A DNA stretch of 64,000 nucleotides from Candidatus Chlorohelix allophototropha. Its GTDB lineage: Bacteria; Chloroflexota; Chloroflexia; Chloroheliales; Chloroheliaceae. The stretch covers positions 1,364,001-1,428,000 of the forward strand of contig NZ_CP128399.1 of NCBI RefSeq assembly GCF_030389965.1, read 5' to 3'. Below, piece by piece: positions 52,330 through 62,008 of this stretch. The notes under the pieces are model-generated. The model was not told the origin of the DNA. It worked only from the letters and a program-made list of their open reading frames with translations, and made no database searches. The number at the start of each line of letters is the position of its first letter. Within the stretch, counting starts at the first letter, position 1. Position numbers and translations under genes: made by a program.

Positions 52330-54141
52330 GTGAATCCAATAAAAATTAGTTCCTTTAGACGCACAATGCGGCTTTTCGCCTTGATTATTGCTGAAATAAT
52401 CGTGTTGAGTCTATTTATGTTCGGGCAAACCCCGGAAGCAGCCCAAGCTTATGGCGGCAGAACTCCCGGCTCGGTGGTGGCTTTTTACTATCCATGGTAC
52501 GATCAACGCGACCCAAAGGTGTGGAATCGGGGCTTGATGAGCAGCCTCCCCAGCCCAATCTACGATAGCCGCGATGCTAACGCCTTGCGCGGGCATATGG
52601 ATAAGGCGCGGGCGGCGGGTATCGATGCTTTCGCTGTGACTTGGAACGGCTCAACCGGAGATTGGGCGGATCGTTTCAAAACCATGCTCAATTCTGCCAG
52701 TGGCGGCTTCAAACTGACAGTTCATTATGAAACGACCCTTTCGGATACGTCAGTCAACGGTACTATTAATAACCTACGCTTCATTCGCGATAATTATATG
52801 AGCAGCCTCAATTATCTGCGCTACGAAGGCAAGCCGGTATTATTCTTCTGGCGACCCGATGCGGTAGGTGACATGAGTGTATGGCAGAATATTCGCAATC
52901 AGGTTGACCCCAATCATGAGCAACTTTGGTCAACCGATGCGATTGATACCACGCCGCTCTCAGTGTTCGATGGCATACACTTGTTCAGCGCAGCAAAGTG
53001 GGATAACAACCCGGTCGGGAAAGATCAGCAGTTCCGCAACGATGTGAACAATTATCAGGCACGTACCGGACAGCGACGCTATTGGTTGGCGGGAGTAACT
53101 CCCGGTTACGATGACCGCAAGTTGCGCTCTCCCGGCGAGTTTCGCGACCGCGAGGGTGGCTCATATTACCAACGCAGTTGGCAAGCCGCCATTAGCAGCA
53201 CTCCCGATTTGATTACGATTAGTACTTGGAACGAATGGTACGAGGGCAGTTCCATCGAACCCGGTGAGCAGTGGGGCAATCAATATGTTGATATGACCCG
53301 ACAATATGCGCAGCAATATAAAGGCACGCTCAAGATGTTCGGCGAAAGCAGCATCATGAAAGTGTGGAGTCACACCGACCTGTTGGTGGACAACGGGGCA
53401 GTGCCACGCACATGGCTGTGGGGACCTGAAAACTTTGCGATGTACCGCGAACCTTACAATGAGGGACCGGGCGGTTCACGCATAGTTTATTACTTCGACA
53501 AGAGCCGTATGGAAATTACGCGCCCTACCACCGACCCAAACGGGCAATGGTTCGTCACCAATGGCTTGCTGGTGCGCGAAATGATGCGGGGCAAAATTCA
53601 GGTGGGCGATAACCCCAACGCCGAGCAGAATAAGGGCGCAGCTAATATTCCGGTGGCGGGGGATTTCCAGAACAACCCGAATAGTCCCACTTTTGCCAGC
53701 ATGGCGGGAGTCGCTTCATTGGCTGCCGACAAGCGCGTGGATAACAAGAACGGACAATTGGTGCTTTCGACTATGGCTGCCAACGGACAGGTGGGCGAAA
53801 ACGCAGGTTTCACTCAGTATAACGTGCGTTATAACGCTTATGTGAACGAAACCGGGCATAACATCGCCTCGCCCTTCTGGGATTTCTTCCAGCAGAGCGG
53901 ACCAATTTGGGAGAACGCCAGAGTCACAAATGCCAATGTGATTGATTGGGTTTTCGCGATGGGCTTCCCAATCTCCGAAGCCTACTGGACTACCATCAAA
54001 GTAGGCGGCAAAGATATGAAGGTGCTGGTGCAAGCTTTTGAACGCCGTATAATGACCTTCACGCCTGATAACCCGGACGGCTTCAAGGTGGAGATGGGCA
54101 ACGTCGGTCGCCAATATCACCTGTGGCGCTACGGGAAGTAG
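52330..54141 (+). CDS. Secreted GH99-like (endo-mannosidase type) protein with a Chloroflexi C-terminal domain
   Basis: The 603-residue protein starts with GTG and has a signal peptide (ending near AAQAYGG). The first half has a GH99-type (beta/alpha)8 pattern: VAFYYPWYDQ, a HMDKARAAGIDAFAVTWNG segment, and TWNEWYEGSSIEPGEQWG with acidic residues where the catalytic region lies. The second half (about 345-603) is a domain I recognise from many secreted Chloroflexi proteins: WGPENF...EPYNEGPGG, YFDKSRMEIT, then NVIDWVFAMGFPISEAYW and FERRIMTFTPDNPDGF. It may act on alpha-mannans or other surface glycans, its own or foreign. The function of the C-terminal domain is unknown. Confidence 0.83.
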   Translation: MNPIKISSFRRTMRLFALIIAEIIVLSLFMFGQTPEAAQAYGGRTPGSVVAFYYPWYDQRDPKVWNRGLMSSLPSPIYDSRDANALRGHMDKARAAGIDAFAVTWNGSTGDWADRFKTMLNSASGGFKLTVHYETTLSDTSVNGTINNLRFIRDNYMSSLNYLRYEGKPVLFFWRPDAVGDMSVWQNIRNQVDPNHEQLWSTDAIDTTPLSVFDGIHLFSAAKWDNNPVGKDQQFRNDVNNYQARTGQRRYWLAGVTPGYDDRKLRSPGEFRDREGGSYYQRSWQAAISSTPDLITISTWNEWYEGSSIEPGEQWGNQYVDMTRQYAQQYKGTLKMFGESSIMKVWSHTDLLVDNGAVPRTWLWGPENFAMYREPYNEGPGGSRIVYYFDKSRMEITRPTTDPNGQWFVTNGLLVREMMRGKIQVGDNPNAEQNKGAANIPVAGDFQNNPNSPTFASMAGVASLAADKRVDNKNGQLVLSTMAANGQVGENAGFTQYNVRYNAYVNETGHNIASPFWDFFQQSGPIWENARVTNANVIDWVFAMGFPISEAYWTTIKVGGKDMKVLVQAFERRIMTFTPDNPDGFKVEMGNVGRQYHLWRYGK

Positions 54142-54338
54142 CCTATTCTTAATAGAAATGGAAGTCAGCAAGGGGCGGGTTTTGAACTCGCTCTTTTTAT
54201 TCTTTATGCCAAGCAAATCCTCACAAAATTGTGGTAAAATTTTGCAAAGAATGTTACCTGATAATAGCGCCACAACCTACTCAAATATAGATTAATAAGG
54301 TGAGTTTTATAATATAAAGGTTAGAAAAGAGGTCGCTC

Positions 54339-55433
54339 TTGGGTGCGCTCGACCGGATTAAAATAAGTGGATATAAATCTATTCGGGAAGCTGATATAAA
54401 GCTTGGCGCATTAAATGTGCTTATCGGCGCGAACGGGGCGGGCAAAACCAATTTTATATCTGTATTCAAGTTGCTCAACCAAATAGTAGAGGAAAATTTA
54501 CAGAGGTATGCTGGGGAGGTAGGAGGCGCAGAGTCTCTTTTATACTTCGGGCAAAAAGTTACTGGTGGCATTTCTATAGGATTACAGTTTAACGTAAATG
54601 GTTATCAGGTCGAATTAGTACCTGCAAGTAGCGATACTCTCATCTTCGGTGAAGAAATTTGCTGGTTTCACAACAAACGGTATCCAATTCCTTATAGAAT
54701 CAGCCTTGGCAAAGGTCATAAAGAAACATTATTGATTGAGGAATCCTTGAAAAAAGGGGGAAATATTCCAAGATATGTTCTTGAGAGTTTAAAAAGCTGG
54801 CAAGTTTATCACTTTCACGATACCAGCGATAGCGCAAAGATTAAAAAAACGGGTGATATTGGCGATAATCGTATTCTAAGGGCAGATGCCTCAAACCTAG
54901 CAGCCTTTCTTTATCTTCTTGAAAAAAGACACCGTGAGAATTACGATAACATTGTCAGAACTATTCGTATGGTTGCGCCTTTCTTTAGAGATTTCAACCT
55001 AAAACCGAACTTGCTTAATCCTGACAAAATACAACTAGAATGGCGAGAGGTAAGCGCGGATACTTACTTCAACGCAAATTCTTTATCAGATGGTACATTA
55101 CGCTTTATCTGTCTGGCAACGTTACTGCTGCAACCCACTTTACCGTCAACTATTCTAATAGATGAGCCAGAGTTGGGGCTACACCCTTACGCCATAACAA
55201 TTTTAGCGGGGTTGTTAAAAAGTGCGGCTACTAAAACACAGGTTATTGTTTCAACACAATCAGTTCCGCTGGTAAACCAACTTTCACCGGAAGATATTAT
55301 TGTGGTTGACCGGGAAGATAACCAATCGGTATTCAAAAGATTGGATCAACAAAACGTAGAGGAGTGGTTGGAAGATTACGGCTTGGGAGAACTTTGGGAA
55401 AAAAACATTCTGGGTGGCAGACCGCATAGATGA
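54339..55433 (+). CDS. AAA-family ATPase (RecF/OLD-like), partner of DUF4276
   Basis: The 364-residue protein begins with TTG behind a GAGG site. It has the split ABC-type ATPase fold: Walker A GANGAGKT (30-37), a long insertion, an NSLSDGTLRF signature-like region and Walker B ILIDEPELGLHP followed by a histidine-switch-like STQS. This is the AAA_21 type found next to Toprim-like nucleases. It overlaps the next gene by four bases (ATGA). ATP-driven sensing with a nuclease partner, as in the OLD, Gabija and PARIS families, is the expected role. Confidence 0.88.
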   Translation: MGALDRIKISGYKSIREADIKLGALNVLIGANGAGKTNFISVFKLLNQIVEENLQRYAGEVGGAESLLYFGQKVTGGISIGLQFNVNGYQVELVPASSDTLIFGEEICWFHNKRYPIPYRISLGKGHKETLLIEESLKKGGNIPRYVLESLKSWQVYHFHDTSDSAKIKKTGDIGDNRILRADASNLAAFLYLLEKRHRENYDNIVRTIRMVAPFFRDFNLKPNLLNPDKIQLEWREVSADTYFNANSLSDGTLRFICLATLLLQPTLPSTILIDEPELGLHPYAITILAGLLKSAATKTQVIVSTQSVPLVNQLSPEDIIVVDREDNQSVFKRLDQQNVEEWLEDYGLGELWEKNILGGRPHR

Positions 55434-56095
55434 AAAAGGCGCTTATTCTAGTAGAGGGTCAGACGGAAGAAACCTTTGTGCGTGAGATTCTTGACCCCTT
55501 TTTAAATGAGAAGGGGATTTTTATAATACCGAGCCTAGTTGTAACCAAAAGGGTTAAGAGCGGGTCGAATTTTAAGGGCGGTATAGTTTCCTATGATAAA
55601 GTTAAAAATGACCTCTTAAAGTTATTGAAAGACTCAAGCGCCGCCATAGTAACTACGATGATTGATTTTTACGGATTACCAAATGATTTTCCCGGAAAAG
55701 CCACCTTACCGACAGGAAATTGTTACCAGAAAGTTGAATACCTCGAAGGAGAGTTCAGCAAGAATATAAGTAACCCCAAATTTCTCCCTTACTTTTCCAT
55801 ACACGAGCTTGAAGCATTGGTGTTCGTTGAACCAGCCCAAATTGCGCGCGCTTTTCCTAACTCAACAAAACTTTCAGACCTTGAAAAGATAAAAGCCGCT
55901 TTTAACTCACCGGAAGAAATAAACGACAATCCGCAAACTGCCCCCTCAAAACGGCTTTTGACCGCTTTTCCTGAATACCAAAAGGCTTTATATACTCCGC
56001 TTATCCTTCTTGATATTGCTTTGGATAAAATCAGGCAAGAATGTCCCCACTTTAATGCTTGGGTTTCCAGTATTGAGAAAATAGTGGCAAACTAA
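55430..56095 (+). CDS. DUF4276 Toprim-like protein
   Basis: The 221-residue protein has a Toprim-like order: LVEGQTEETFVREIL with Glu9, then TTMIDFYGLP, and a FSIHELEALVF segment, all acidic positions expected for a metal-dependent nuclease. DUF4276 is commonly encoded next to AAA ATPases, and such pairs are predicted or known to be anti-phage systems. It overlaps the ATPase gene by four bases, so co-expression is certain. Nuclease activity is an inference from family. Confidence 0.82.
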   Translation: MKKALILVEGQTEETFVREILDPFLNEKGIFIIPSLVVTKRVKSGSNFKGGIVSYDKVKNDLLKLLKDSSAAIVTTMIDFYGLPNDFPGKATLPTGNCYQKVEYLEGEFSKNISNPKFLPYFSIHELEALVFVEPAQIARAFPNSTKLSDLEKIKAAFNSPEEINDNPQTAPSKRLLTAFPEYQKALYTPLILLDIALDKIRQECPHFNAWVSSIEKIVAN

Positions 56096-56190
56096 CCGAA
56101 TTCTTTCTAATTGACAAACAGAAAATTTGTTTCTATTATTTAAACGGCACTCCCTCTATGGTGACCTTTATTGAAAGAGTGTGAGTAATT

Positions 56191-56673
56191 ATGTCAAGTG
56201 AAGCAGGGCTTTTACTGGATAAATTGAGACAACTTAATGCAGAGGTAGTACAGCTTGTAGAGAGCATCTCGCCGGAAGATTGGCAAGGGCAGCACACTGG
56301 GGAGAACTGGACGCTCGGCATTGCAGCGCATCATATTGCGCTGGGCTACGACTACGGCATGAGCTGGATTGAAAATGCCAGCAGCGGACAGCCCATTACC
56401 ACAACTCCGAACGGTATTGATGCGCTTAACGCTGAAGGGGTTACGCTCTATGCCAACCTTAGTCAAGGCGAAGTGGTGGCACGCTTGAACCAAAATTTGG
56501 CGACACTGGAAAAAATGGTACTTGGTTTGAGCGAAACAGGCCTGAACCGCAACGTGCTATGGGTTACTTTTGGGCGAGAGGTTAACGCCCTCTACCTAAT
56601 GCGAACTACGATTCGCCACACCACTAACCATCTGGAGAGCCTTAAACAGGCGCTAAATTCACAGAGTGTATAG
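56191..56673 (+). CDS. DinB/mycothiol-S-transferase fold protein
   Basis: The 160-residue four-helix protein has the metal-binding pattern of DinB-type enzymes: a histidine in HHIALGYDYG and a C-terminal HTTNHLESL with two histidines spaced by three. These proteins often use a metal for thiol transfer or detoxification. The substrate is not visible. It lies close to the YdeI-like gene (four bases apart) and is probably co-transcribed. Confidence 0.8.
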   Translation: MSSEAGLLLDKLRQLNAEVVQLVESISPEDWQGQHTGENWTLGIAAHHIALGYDYGMSWIENASSGQPITTTPNGIDALNAEGVTLYANLSQGEVVARLNQNLATLEKMVLGLSETGLNRNVLWVTFGREVNALYLMRTTIRHTTNHLESLKQALNSQSV

Positions 56674-56677
56674 AGCG

Positions 56678-57292
56678 ATGGATACAATTTTCTTTCAAAC
56701 CGAAGCGGAATTTCGAGAATGGCTAGAGCAGCAACACGCTCAAATGCAAGAGCTTTGGGTTGGTTTTTACAAAAAGAGCACAGCTAAACCCGGCATCTCC
56801 TACGGGCAAGCGGTGGATCAGGCGCTTTGCTTTGGCTGGATTGACGGTATCCGCAAAACCATAGATGTGGAAAGCTATATGATTCGCTTTACGCCTCGCA
56901 AGCCCAGAAGCATCTGGAGTGCGGTGAATCTCAAGCGGGCGGGGGAATTGGTTGAACTCGGCTTGATGCATGCCTCCGGGCTTAAAACCTATCAGGAGCG
57001 CGACCCAGATAAAGCTCAGCTTTATTCTTATGAAAACGATAAGCGCGCCCTTGTGGATTCATATGAGGCACAATTCCGCGAGAATCCCGCCGCGTGGGAT
57101 TTCTTTCAGGCGCAACCGCCCTATTATAAAAAGGTTGCCAGCTTCTGGGTGATGAGCGCAAAAAAGGAAGAAACGCGCTTAAAAAGGCTTGCCACTTTGA
57201 TAGAGGATTCGGCGCAGGGGCGCAGGTTAGCGCAAGTGACTTACCAAGCCGCTAAAAACGCTACCTCTGAAAATGGCGAAGATTCTCGCTGA
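56678..57292 (+). CDS. YdeI/OmpD-associated family protein
   Basis: The 204-residue protein shows the YdeI pattern: FREWLEQQH, the segment ELWVGFYKK, the KPGISYGQAVDQALCFGWIDG core, and IRFTPRKPRSIWSAVNLKRAGEL. Members are linked to peptide resistance or act as small-molecule-binding proteins, with mechanism unclear. The ATG at 56678 directly follows the stop of the DinB-like gene; a GTG at 56666 is unlikely. Confidence 0.88.
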   Translation: MDTIFFQTEAEFREWLEQQHAQMQELWVGFYKKSTAKPGISYGQAVDQALCFGWIDGIRKTIDVESYMIRFTPRKPRSIWSAVNLKRAGELVELGLMHASGLKTYQERDPDKAQLYSYENDKRALVDSYEAQFRENPAAWDFFQAQPPYYKKVASFWVMSAKKEETRLKRLATLIEDSAQGRRLAQVTYQAAKNATSENGEDSR

Positions 57293-57475
57293 TTACCGCA
57301 CCTCGCTAACTGTTATTCAGAAACTTTACAATTATTTTGGACTTTTTTAACCTCAATATCACTCCCCGCTGATTTAATTCAACTATACTGTAGCAGGGTT
57401 GCTCGAATCGGGTGTTATGGTTTTAGCACAATTTAGCCCTATCTAGTTGGATGAACTTCATTAAGGATATAAAAT

Positions 57476-58330
57476 TTGCTGCGTTTTTTTAGATTATCAT
57501 ATCTATTTTTGATATTGCTAGCGCTTAGCCTGTTGTTGGCAGCTTGTGGAGATAGTACCGCTACTCCGATGCAAACTACCGCTGCTGCAACCCCCACCCT
57601 TCAACCTGTAGCGACTACCGCGCCCACGCTTACAACTGCTGAACCTTTCACGGTGGCGCTAGACCCTGGTCATGGAGGGAATGATTGGGGAGCAGGTCAC
57701 TTCGACTCTAACGATCAGCCCGATTTGCTAGAAAAGGATTTGACTTTACAATTGAGCATGGCTACCGCGACACTACTGCGCCAAAGCGGTTTCAAGGTGG
57801 TGCTAACCCGTAGCGGGGACACGCTTGCCAACAATCCGCCTCAAGACCTTAACGGGGACGATGAAATCAACGAATTGGATGATTTGCAAGCCCGTTTAAA
57901 TCTTGCCAATAATAGCAAAGCCGATTTATTGCTATCCTTGCATATAAACAGCAGTACGCCGGGTGACGGAGCGGGCGGATTTGAGACATGGTATTGCGCC
58001 GACCGTTCTTTCGAAGATCGCAACAAGCTATTTGCGCAACTAATCCAGCAAGAGAGCGTGGCAAGCATGTCCTCTCTCGGCTATGAGGCGCAAGATCGCC
58101 GGGTTGCGGACGACCTTGAAATTGATTGGAACGGGAATCACCTATTTATGTTTGGACCACCCACGCCCACCCGCAAGATTGCCACCGCCATGCCCGGTGC
58201 ATTGACCGAGGCATTATTTATTACCAACGATACCGAGGCAAATTTACTGAGGGATAACAAAACTATTAAGGCTTTGGCGGAGGGCTACACACGGGCGATT
58301 CAGCAATACTTCGCCCGTTACAAGGTTTAA
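57476..58330 (+). CDS. Lipoprotein N-acetylmuramoyl-L-alanine amidase (Amidase_3)
   Basis: The 284-residue protein starts with TTG at 57476 (AAGGAT upstream). It has a lipoprotein signal with lipobox LAAC, a Thr/Ala/Pro linker (25-55) and an Amidase_3 catalytic domain. Visible residues are the zinc His in DPGHGGNDWG, the conserved Arg after VVLTR, His in LLSLHINSS and a C-terminal catalytic-type Glu in LTEALFITNDTEA. It cleaves the bond between MurNAc and the stem peptide, for cell separation or wall turnover. It converges on the propeller lipoprotein gene. Confidence 0.92.
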   Translation: MLRFFRLSYLFLILLALSLLLAACGDSTATPMQTTAAATPTLQPVATTAPTLTTAEPFTVALDPGHGGNDWGAGHFDSNDQPDLLEKDLTLQLSMATATLLRQSGFKVVLTRSGDTLANNPPQDLNGDDEINELDDLQARLNLANNSKADLLLSLHINSSTPGDGAGGFETWYCADRSFEDRNKLFAQLIQQESVASMSSLGYEAQDRRVADDLEIDWNGNHLFMFGPPTPTRKIATAMPGALTEALFITNDTEANLLRDNKTIKALAEGYTRAIQQYFARYKV

Positions 58331-58414
58331 GCGCCTCCCTTGTAGCCAGCCTTCGATAAAGTTCAGCGGTTTTCGCAAGCGTATAATTTCCTTTAGCTTT
58401 TGCTACAAACCCGG

Positions 58415-60931
58415 CTACTTCACCCAGAAAACGCGCTCTACCCCAATGGCGCGTGCCAACGGTTGGGGATTCTTCAGGTCGGGCGCGCTGCCCCAGATGG
58501 TGTTGTTCTGGTAAAACGCTAGAATCGGTTGGGAGGGCGACCAATCGAAAAAGCGCGAACGGAAAGCGTAATAGGGGGGGTTATTAAGTTCCAAATCATA
58601 TTGCTGCCCGTTGCTAAGCTGAATTACGGTTACGCGCTGCGAATATTGGGACGAGATTGCGCCGTTTCGGGTTATATCATAGCGCGAATAAACCGCCACA
58701 TACTGCCCGGTAGCATCTATTTGCGCGCCGCTGCCGGGTCCATACATGCGCCAGTTGCCGGTGGCAAGATTTAGCACCTGCAAATCGTTGTTCTGGCTGT
58801 AGTTGGCAGTGGTGGCGACCAATCGAGTACTATCGGGGCTGAAAGCGTTGATACGATTTATTACACTACCCCCGGTTATCTCTGTAACCTGACCTTCAGG
58901 AGTTACCAGCCAAGTGGTAAAGCGCGAATAGGTGCTACTTCCGGTTATCGCGATGGTTTTGCCGTTCGGCGACCACAATAAGCCCTTGCCAAGCGCCGAA
59001 TAATTCGAGTTAACCGCTCCCACTTTTGCCACAAGGCGATTGTTAGAGCGGGGTGCATCCACTTGCGAAAGGTAAAGCTCGTATTGTGTTTTGTCTAGCT
59101 TGTATGCCAGCGTGCGCCCATCGTTTGACCAATCGAAAGCCGATACCGACTCCGTGGTAATTAGGCTGGGAACAGGGGTTTCGTTACCGCTTTGTTCCAG
59201 CGACAACACGTACAAACCCGCCACCAAACGCGGGTCGTTGCCAAGCGCTTGATATGCCACCCGCTTGCCATCCGGCGACCAGCGCACCGATTGAGTCAGA
59301 TCGTCCGGTTCGCCCACGCCTTCGCTCAATTTCACCCGTTGCTTGCCGTCAAGACTACTAACCCACAGCGTCCCGGTGTATTGATCACCCACTTCCAGAT
59401 AAGCTAAGCGTCCGCCTGTCGGTGCAACGCTTGCATCCAGACCGCGGAACGCGCCGCTACTGATTACGGTGCGCTGCCCTGTTTCAAGGTCAACCACGCT
59501 TAGATACTGCGTACCTACTCCACCCAATAACACCAGCTTACCACTCGGCTTGAGGTCGTTTATAGTCGGAACTGTGACAGGACGCGCGGCAGGAGTGGCA
59601 GGAGTAGAACCTACACCCAACGCATCGGTTCCACAACAACTCGCCCCGATAAAGCTGCCATTTACACCGAGCGAAGTAATCGACTTGTTAGCAGTATCCA
59701 ACACTTCCAGATTTTCATCGAACCAATCAAAGATATAATTATTCGCTTGAGTAATCAAAGCGTTGCGCCCCGCCCCGGCGCGCTCAAAAGCGATACGGCG
59801 ATTGTCGGGCAGCCAGCTAACCGATAACACCGCATCTTTGTCCTGCCCGATAGCGGCAGAACCAACCGGAAAGGTGCGAGAGTTGCCCGTATCCACTTCG
59901 CTCACGGTAATACGCGGGCTGGCATCGGCAAAAGTTATATAACGGCTGTTAAACGACCAGACCGGAGCAGCCTTGAGGCGCGGTGCAGGGCTGTAGTAAT
60001 CGGCATACGCCCATACCAAGCTATAAAACTCGCGTCCGCTTCCGGCGTAATCGGTCAAGCGACGAAAGGTAGTACCTTCCGGGCTGGCTTTGTACAACGA
60101 AACCTTGTCACGTTGCGCATCAACGGCAGTAAAGGCGAGACTTGAGCCATCCGGTGACCAGCTAACGAACAGCACATCCAACCCGCTCAGCTTCAGCTTG
60201 TCGCTCAGATTCACCCGATTCGAGCCGTCCACGTTGATCAGATATAAACTACGGGGTTGGTCGATCAGGTTATTGCCGCTTATATAAGCAATGCGCTTGC
60301 CATCCGGCGACCACACCCCGTATAGGGCGCGATCTGCCAACAAAGTTCCGGCATCCTTGCCAGAAGCGCTACCATCGGCGGGAATTATATAAAGCGCAGA
60401 TTTCTGCTTGACCTCAGTTGGAATAGGCAAAGGCACGGAAGGACGCAAAAAACGGGTAGAGGATGAGGGAGTCGGAGAGGGCGTTGTATTGGGCGCGTCA
60501 GGGTCGGATACGGTGCGAGTGAATAACACACGGACGCTATCGGGCGACCACTGTGGGTTAAAGCCATCTGCGCTTACTATCTTGCGATTTTTGCCGTCAG
60601 AGTCCATGCTTACAAGTTGGTGGGTGCGGTTATATTCCCCCGCTGCCTGATCGCCGTTAAGTGCGCTAAAAATCACATGCTTGCCGTCCGACGACCAATT
60701 TGCCCCGAACTCTGCCTCGGCGCTTTCGGTGAGCCGCCCCGACACCTTGCTGCCCGGTTCAACAGTATACAGATCAGGCCAACCATCCGCATTACTCAGA
60801 TACATCAGACGGTCTTTTGGTAAATCTTTTTCAGGGTTAGCGGTGGGGTTCTCATCGCCACAAGCTGCCAGCAGCAAAGTTACCAGCAGCAAGCAAGCAA
60901 AAACCGGGCGGATAAACTTGTACGCACTCAC
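58415..60931 (-). CDS. TolB-like beta-propeller lipoprotein
   Basis: The 838-residue lipoprotein (lipobox LAAC near residue 24) begins with GTG at 60931. It holds about a dozen WD40/PD40 repeats with the TolB pattern W-S-P-D-G-K-x-I/V-A (for example NWSSDGKHV, VWSPDGKRI, RWSPDGKRVAY, LWSPNGKTI, DWSPSQPIL), enough for two propellers. It has no catalytic domain. Such proteins serve as surface or periplasmic scaffolds. The next gene (AKR) lies 21 bases upstream on the same strand and may share its transcript. Confidence 0.85.
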   Translation of the reverse strand: MSAYKFIRPVFACLLLVTLLLAACGDENPTANPEKDLPKDRLMYLSNADGWPDLYTVEPGSKVSGRLTESAEAEFGANWSSDGKHVIFSALNGDQAAGEYNRTHQLVSMDSDGKNRKIVSADGFNPQWSPDSVRVLFTRTVSDPDAPNTTPSPTPSSSTRFLRPSVPLPIPTEVKQKSALYIIPADGSASGKDAGTLLADRALYGVWSPDGKRIAYISGNNLIDQPRSLYLINVDGSNRVNLSDKLKLSGLDVLFVSWSPDGSSLAFTAVDAQRDKVSLYKASPEGTTFRRLTDYAGSGREFYSLVWAYADYYSPAPRLKAAPVWSFNSRYITFADASPRITVSEVDTGNSRTFPVGSAAIGQDKDAVLSVSWLPDNRRIAFERAGAGRNALITQANNYIFDWFDENLEVLDTANKSITSLGVNGSFIGASCCGTDALGVGSTPATPAARPVTVPTINDLKPSGKLVLLGGVGTQYLSVVDLETGQRTVISSGAFRGLDASVAPTGGRLAYLEVGDQYTGTLWVSSLDGKQRVKLSEGVGEPDDLTQSVRWSPDGKRVAYQALGNDPRLVAGLYVLSLEQSGNETPVPSLITTESVSAFDWSNDGRTLAYKLDKTQYELYLSQVDAPRSNNRLVAKVGAVNSNYSALGKGLLWSPNGKTIAITGSSTYSRFTTWLVTPEGQVTEITGGSVINRINAFSPDSTRLVATTANYSQNNDLQVLNLATGNWRMYGPGSGAQIDATGQYVAVYSRYDITRNGAISSQYSQRVTVIQLSNGQQYDLELNNPPYYAFRSRFFDWSPSQPILAFYQNNTIWGSAPDLKNPQPLARAIGVERVFWVK

Positions 60932-60952
60932 CTGACAACAGCCCCTTTCACC

Positions 60953-61810
60953 TTAAACAAACAGCGAAGCTATTTTCAGCCGTTCCGACATAATATGCAT
61001 CTCTACCAATGAGGGTTGTTCCACCGGGTCGGCGGCAGCTTTCAAGACTTTGGGCAAAATGTTAATGTCGCCAATGGTGTTCAGAAAAATACCGGGGCGT
61101 GATAGCGCCCAACTTACCATTGTATTAATATCATCCTGCTCTTCTAACGGCTCATACCATGTAGCGCAGGTGCGTTCTTGCTCTCCCCATGGGCGGCGGC
61201 AAAGCGATTTGATAGTTTGTATCGCCACATTTCGATTCTGGCAAAATGCCGTCACTGTACTAAAATCGGCGGCATAGGCTGAGTTCTGCATCAGGATATA
61301 ATTGTATGGCAGTAATACCGAGTCGAAATCGAAAAGGGAGAGGCTACGCAAATGCATCGCGGCAATGCCCAACCCATGCCCGGTAACACCGATGTAGGAA
61401 ACGAGATTCTGCTCGCGGGCTTCGATAAGCGCTTCGAGTGCGCCGCCCGGTCCCATCGCAATGCGCCATTCTTCCGGGTCTGCCAGATTGTGGAGTTGCA
61501 GCAAATCCACTCGCTCTACTTGCAACCGCTCTAGAGAACGATGAATTTCGTCACGGGCAGCCTGATAAGTGCGTTCGCCCGTTTTGGTGGCGAGAAAGAA
61601 ATTTTGGCGATGTTCCCGCATCCACGGACCGATTCGCAATTCAGCTTCGCCATAGCTAGCAGCAGTATCTATGTGGTTTATGCCATATTCCAGCAGTAAT
61701 TCAAGGGTGCGATCGGCATCGTCCTGGCTTACCTGACCAAGCGCTGCCGCTCCAAAAATTGTGCGGGTGCTAAGGTGTCCAGTTCTACCAAAAGGTATTT
61801 TCTCAATCAT
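60953..61810 (-). CDS. Aldo/keto reductase (third in window)
   Basis: The 285-residue protein has Asp and Tyr in [12 protein letters not shown], Lys in LATKTGER and His in LQLHNL, the complete AKR tetrad. It begins with a [19 protein letters not shown] segment typical of the uncharacterised AKR branch near galactose/sugar dehydrogenase-like members. The C-terminal half has a CATWYEPL and [10 protein letters not shown] region, not a typical NADPH arginine. It probably reduces or oxidises a small aldehyde or sugar. Confidence 0.85.
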   Translation of the reverse strand: MIEKIPFGRTGHLSTRTIFGAAALGQVSQDDADRTLELLLEYGINHIDTAASYGEAELRIGPWMREHRQNFFLATKTGERTYQAARDEIHRSLERLQVERVDLLQLHNLADPEEWRIAMGPGGALEALIEAREQNLVSYIGVTGHGLGIAAMHLRSLSLFDFDSVLLPYNYILMQNSAYAADFSTVTAFCQNRNVAIQTIKSLCRRPWGEQERTCATWYEPLEEQDDINTMVSWALSRPGIFLNTIGDINILPKVLKAAADPVEQPSLVEMHIMSERLKIASLFV

Positions 61811-61993
61811 AAGTTATAATCTTTCCGATATCTTCTTTATATCCTTCAGGATTGTCGCTTTTTGAAAGGTTTCGAGCAGTCATTTTGTATAATTATTTTA
61901 CAATAATGATAGGCAGCAGTCCTGATTTTTCTCCAGTAATTCTGGTACTATTATGTAACATAATTGCTATTTTTCATATCCATTAGGGTGATG

Positions 61994-61999
61994 TATAAT
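61994..61999 (+). promoter_or_regulatory. Candidate -10 box close to the cofD start
   Basis: TATAAT at 61994-61999 ends nine bases before the cofD ATG, with TTTTCA (61971-61976) at 17-base spacing. If used, transcription would start at or just before the start codon, giving a nearly leaderless mRNA. A short AAGGG site (62001-62005) also lies here, so upstream promoters are also possible. Confidence 0.4.
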
Positions 62000-62008
62000 T
62001 AAGGGCAA

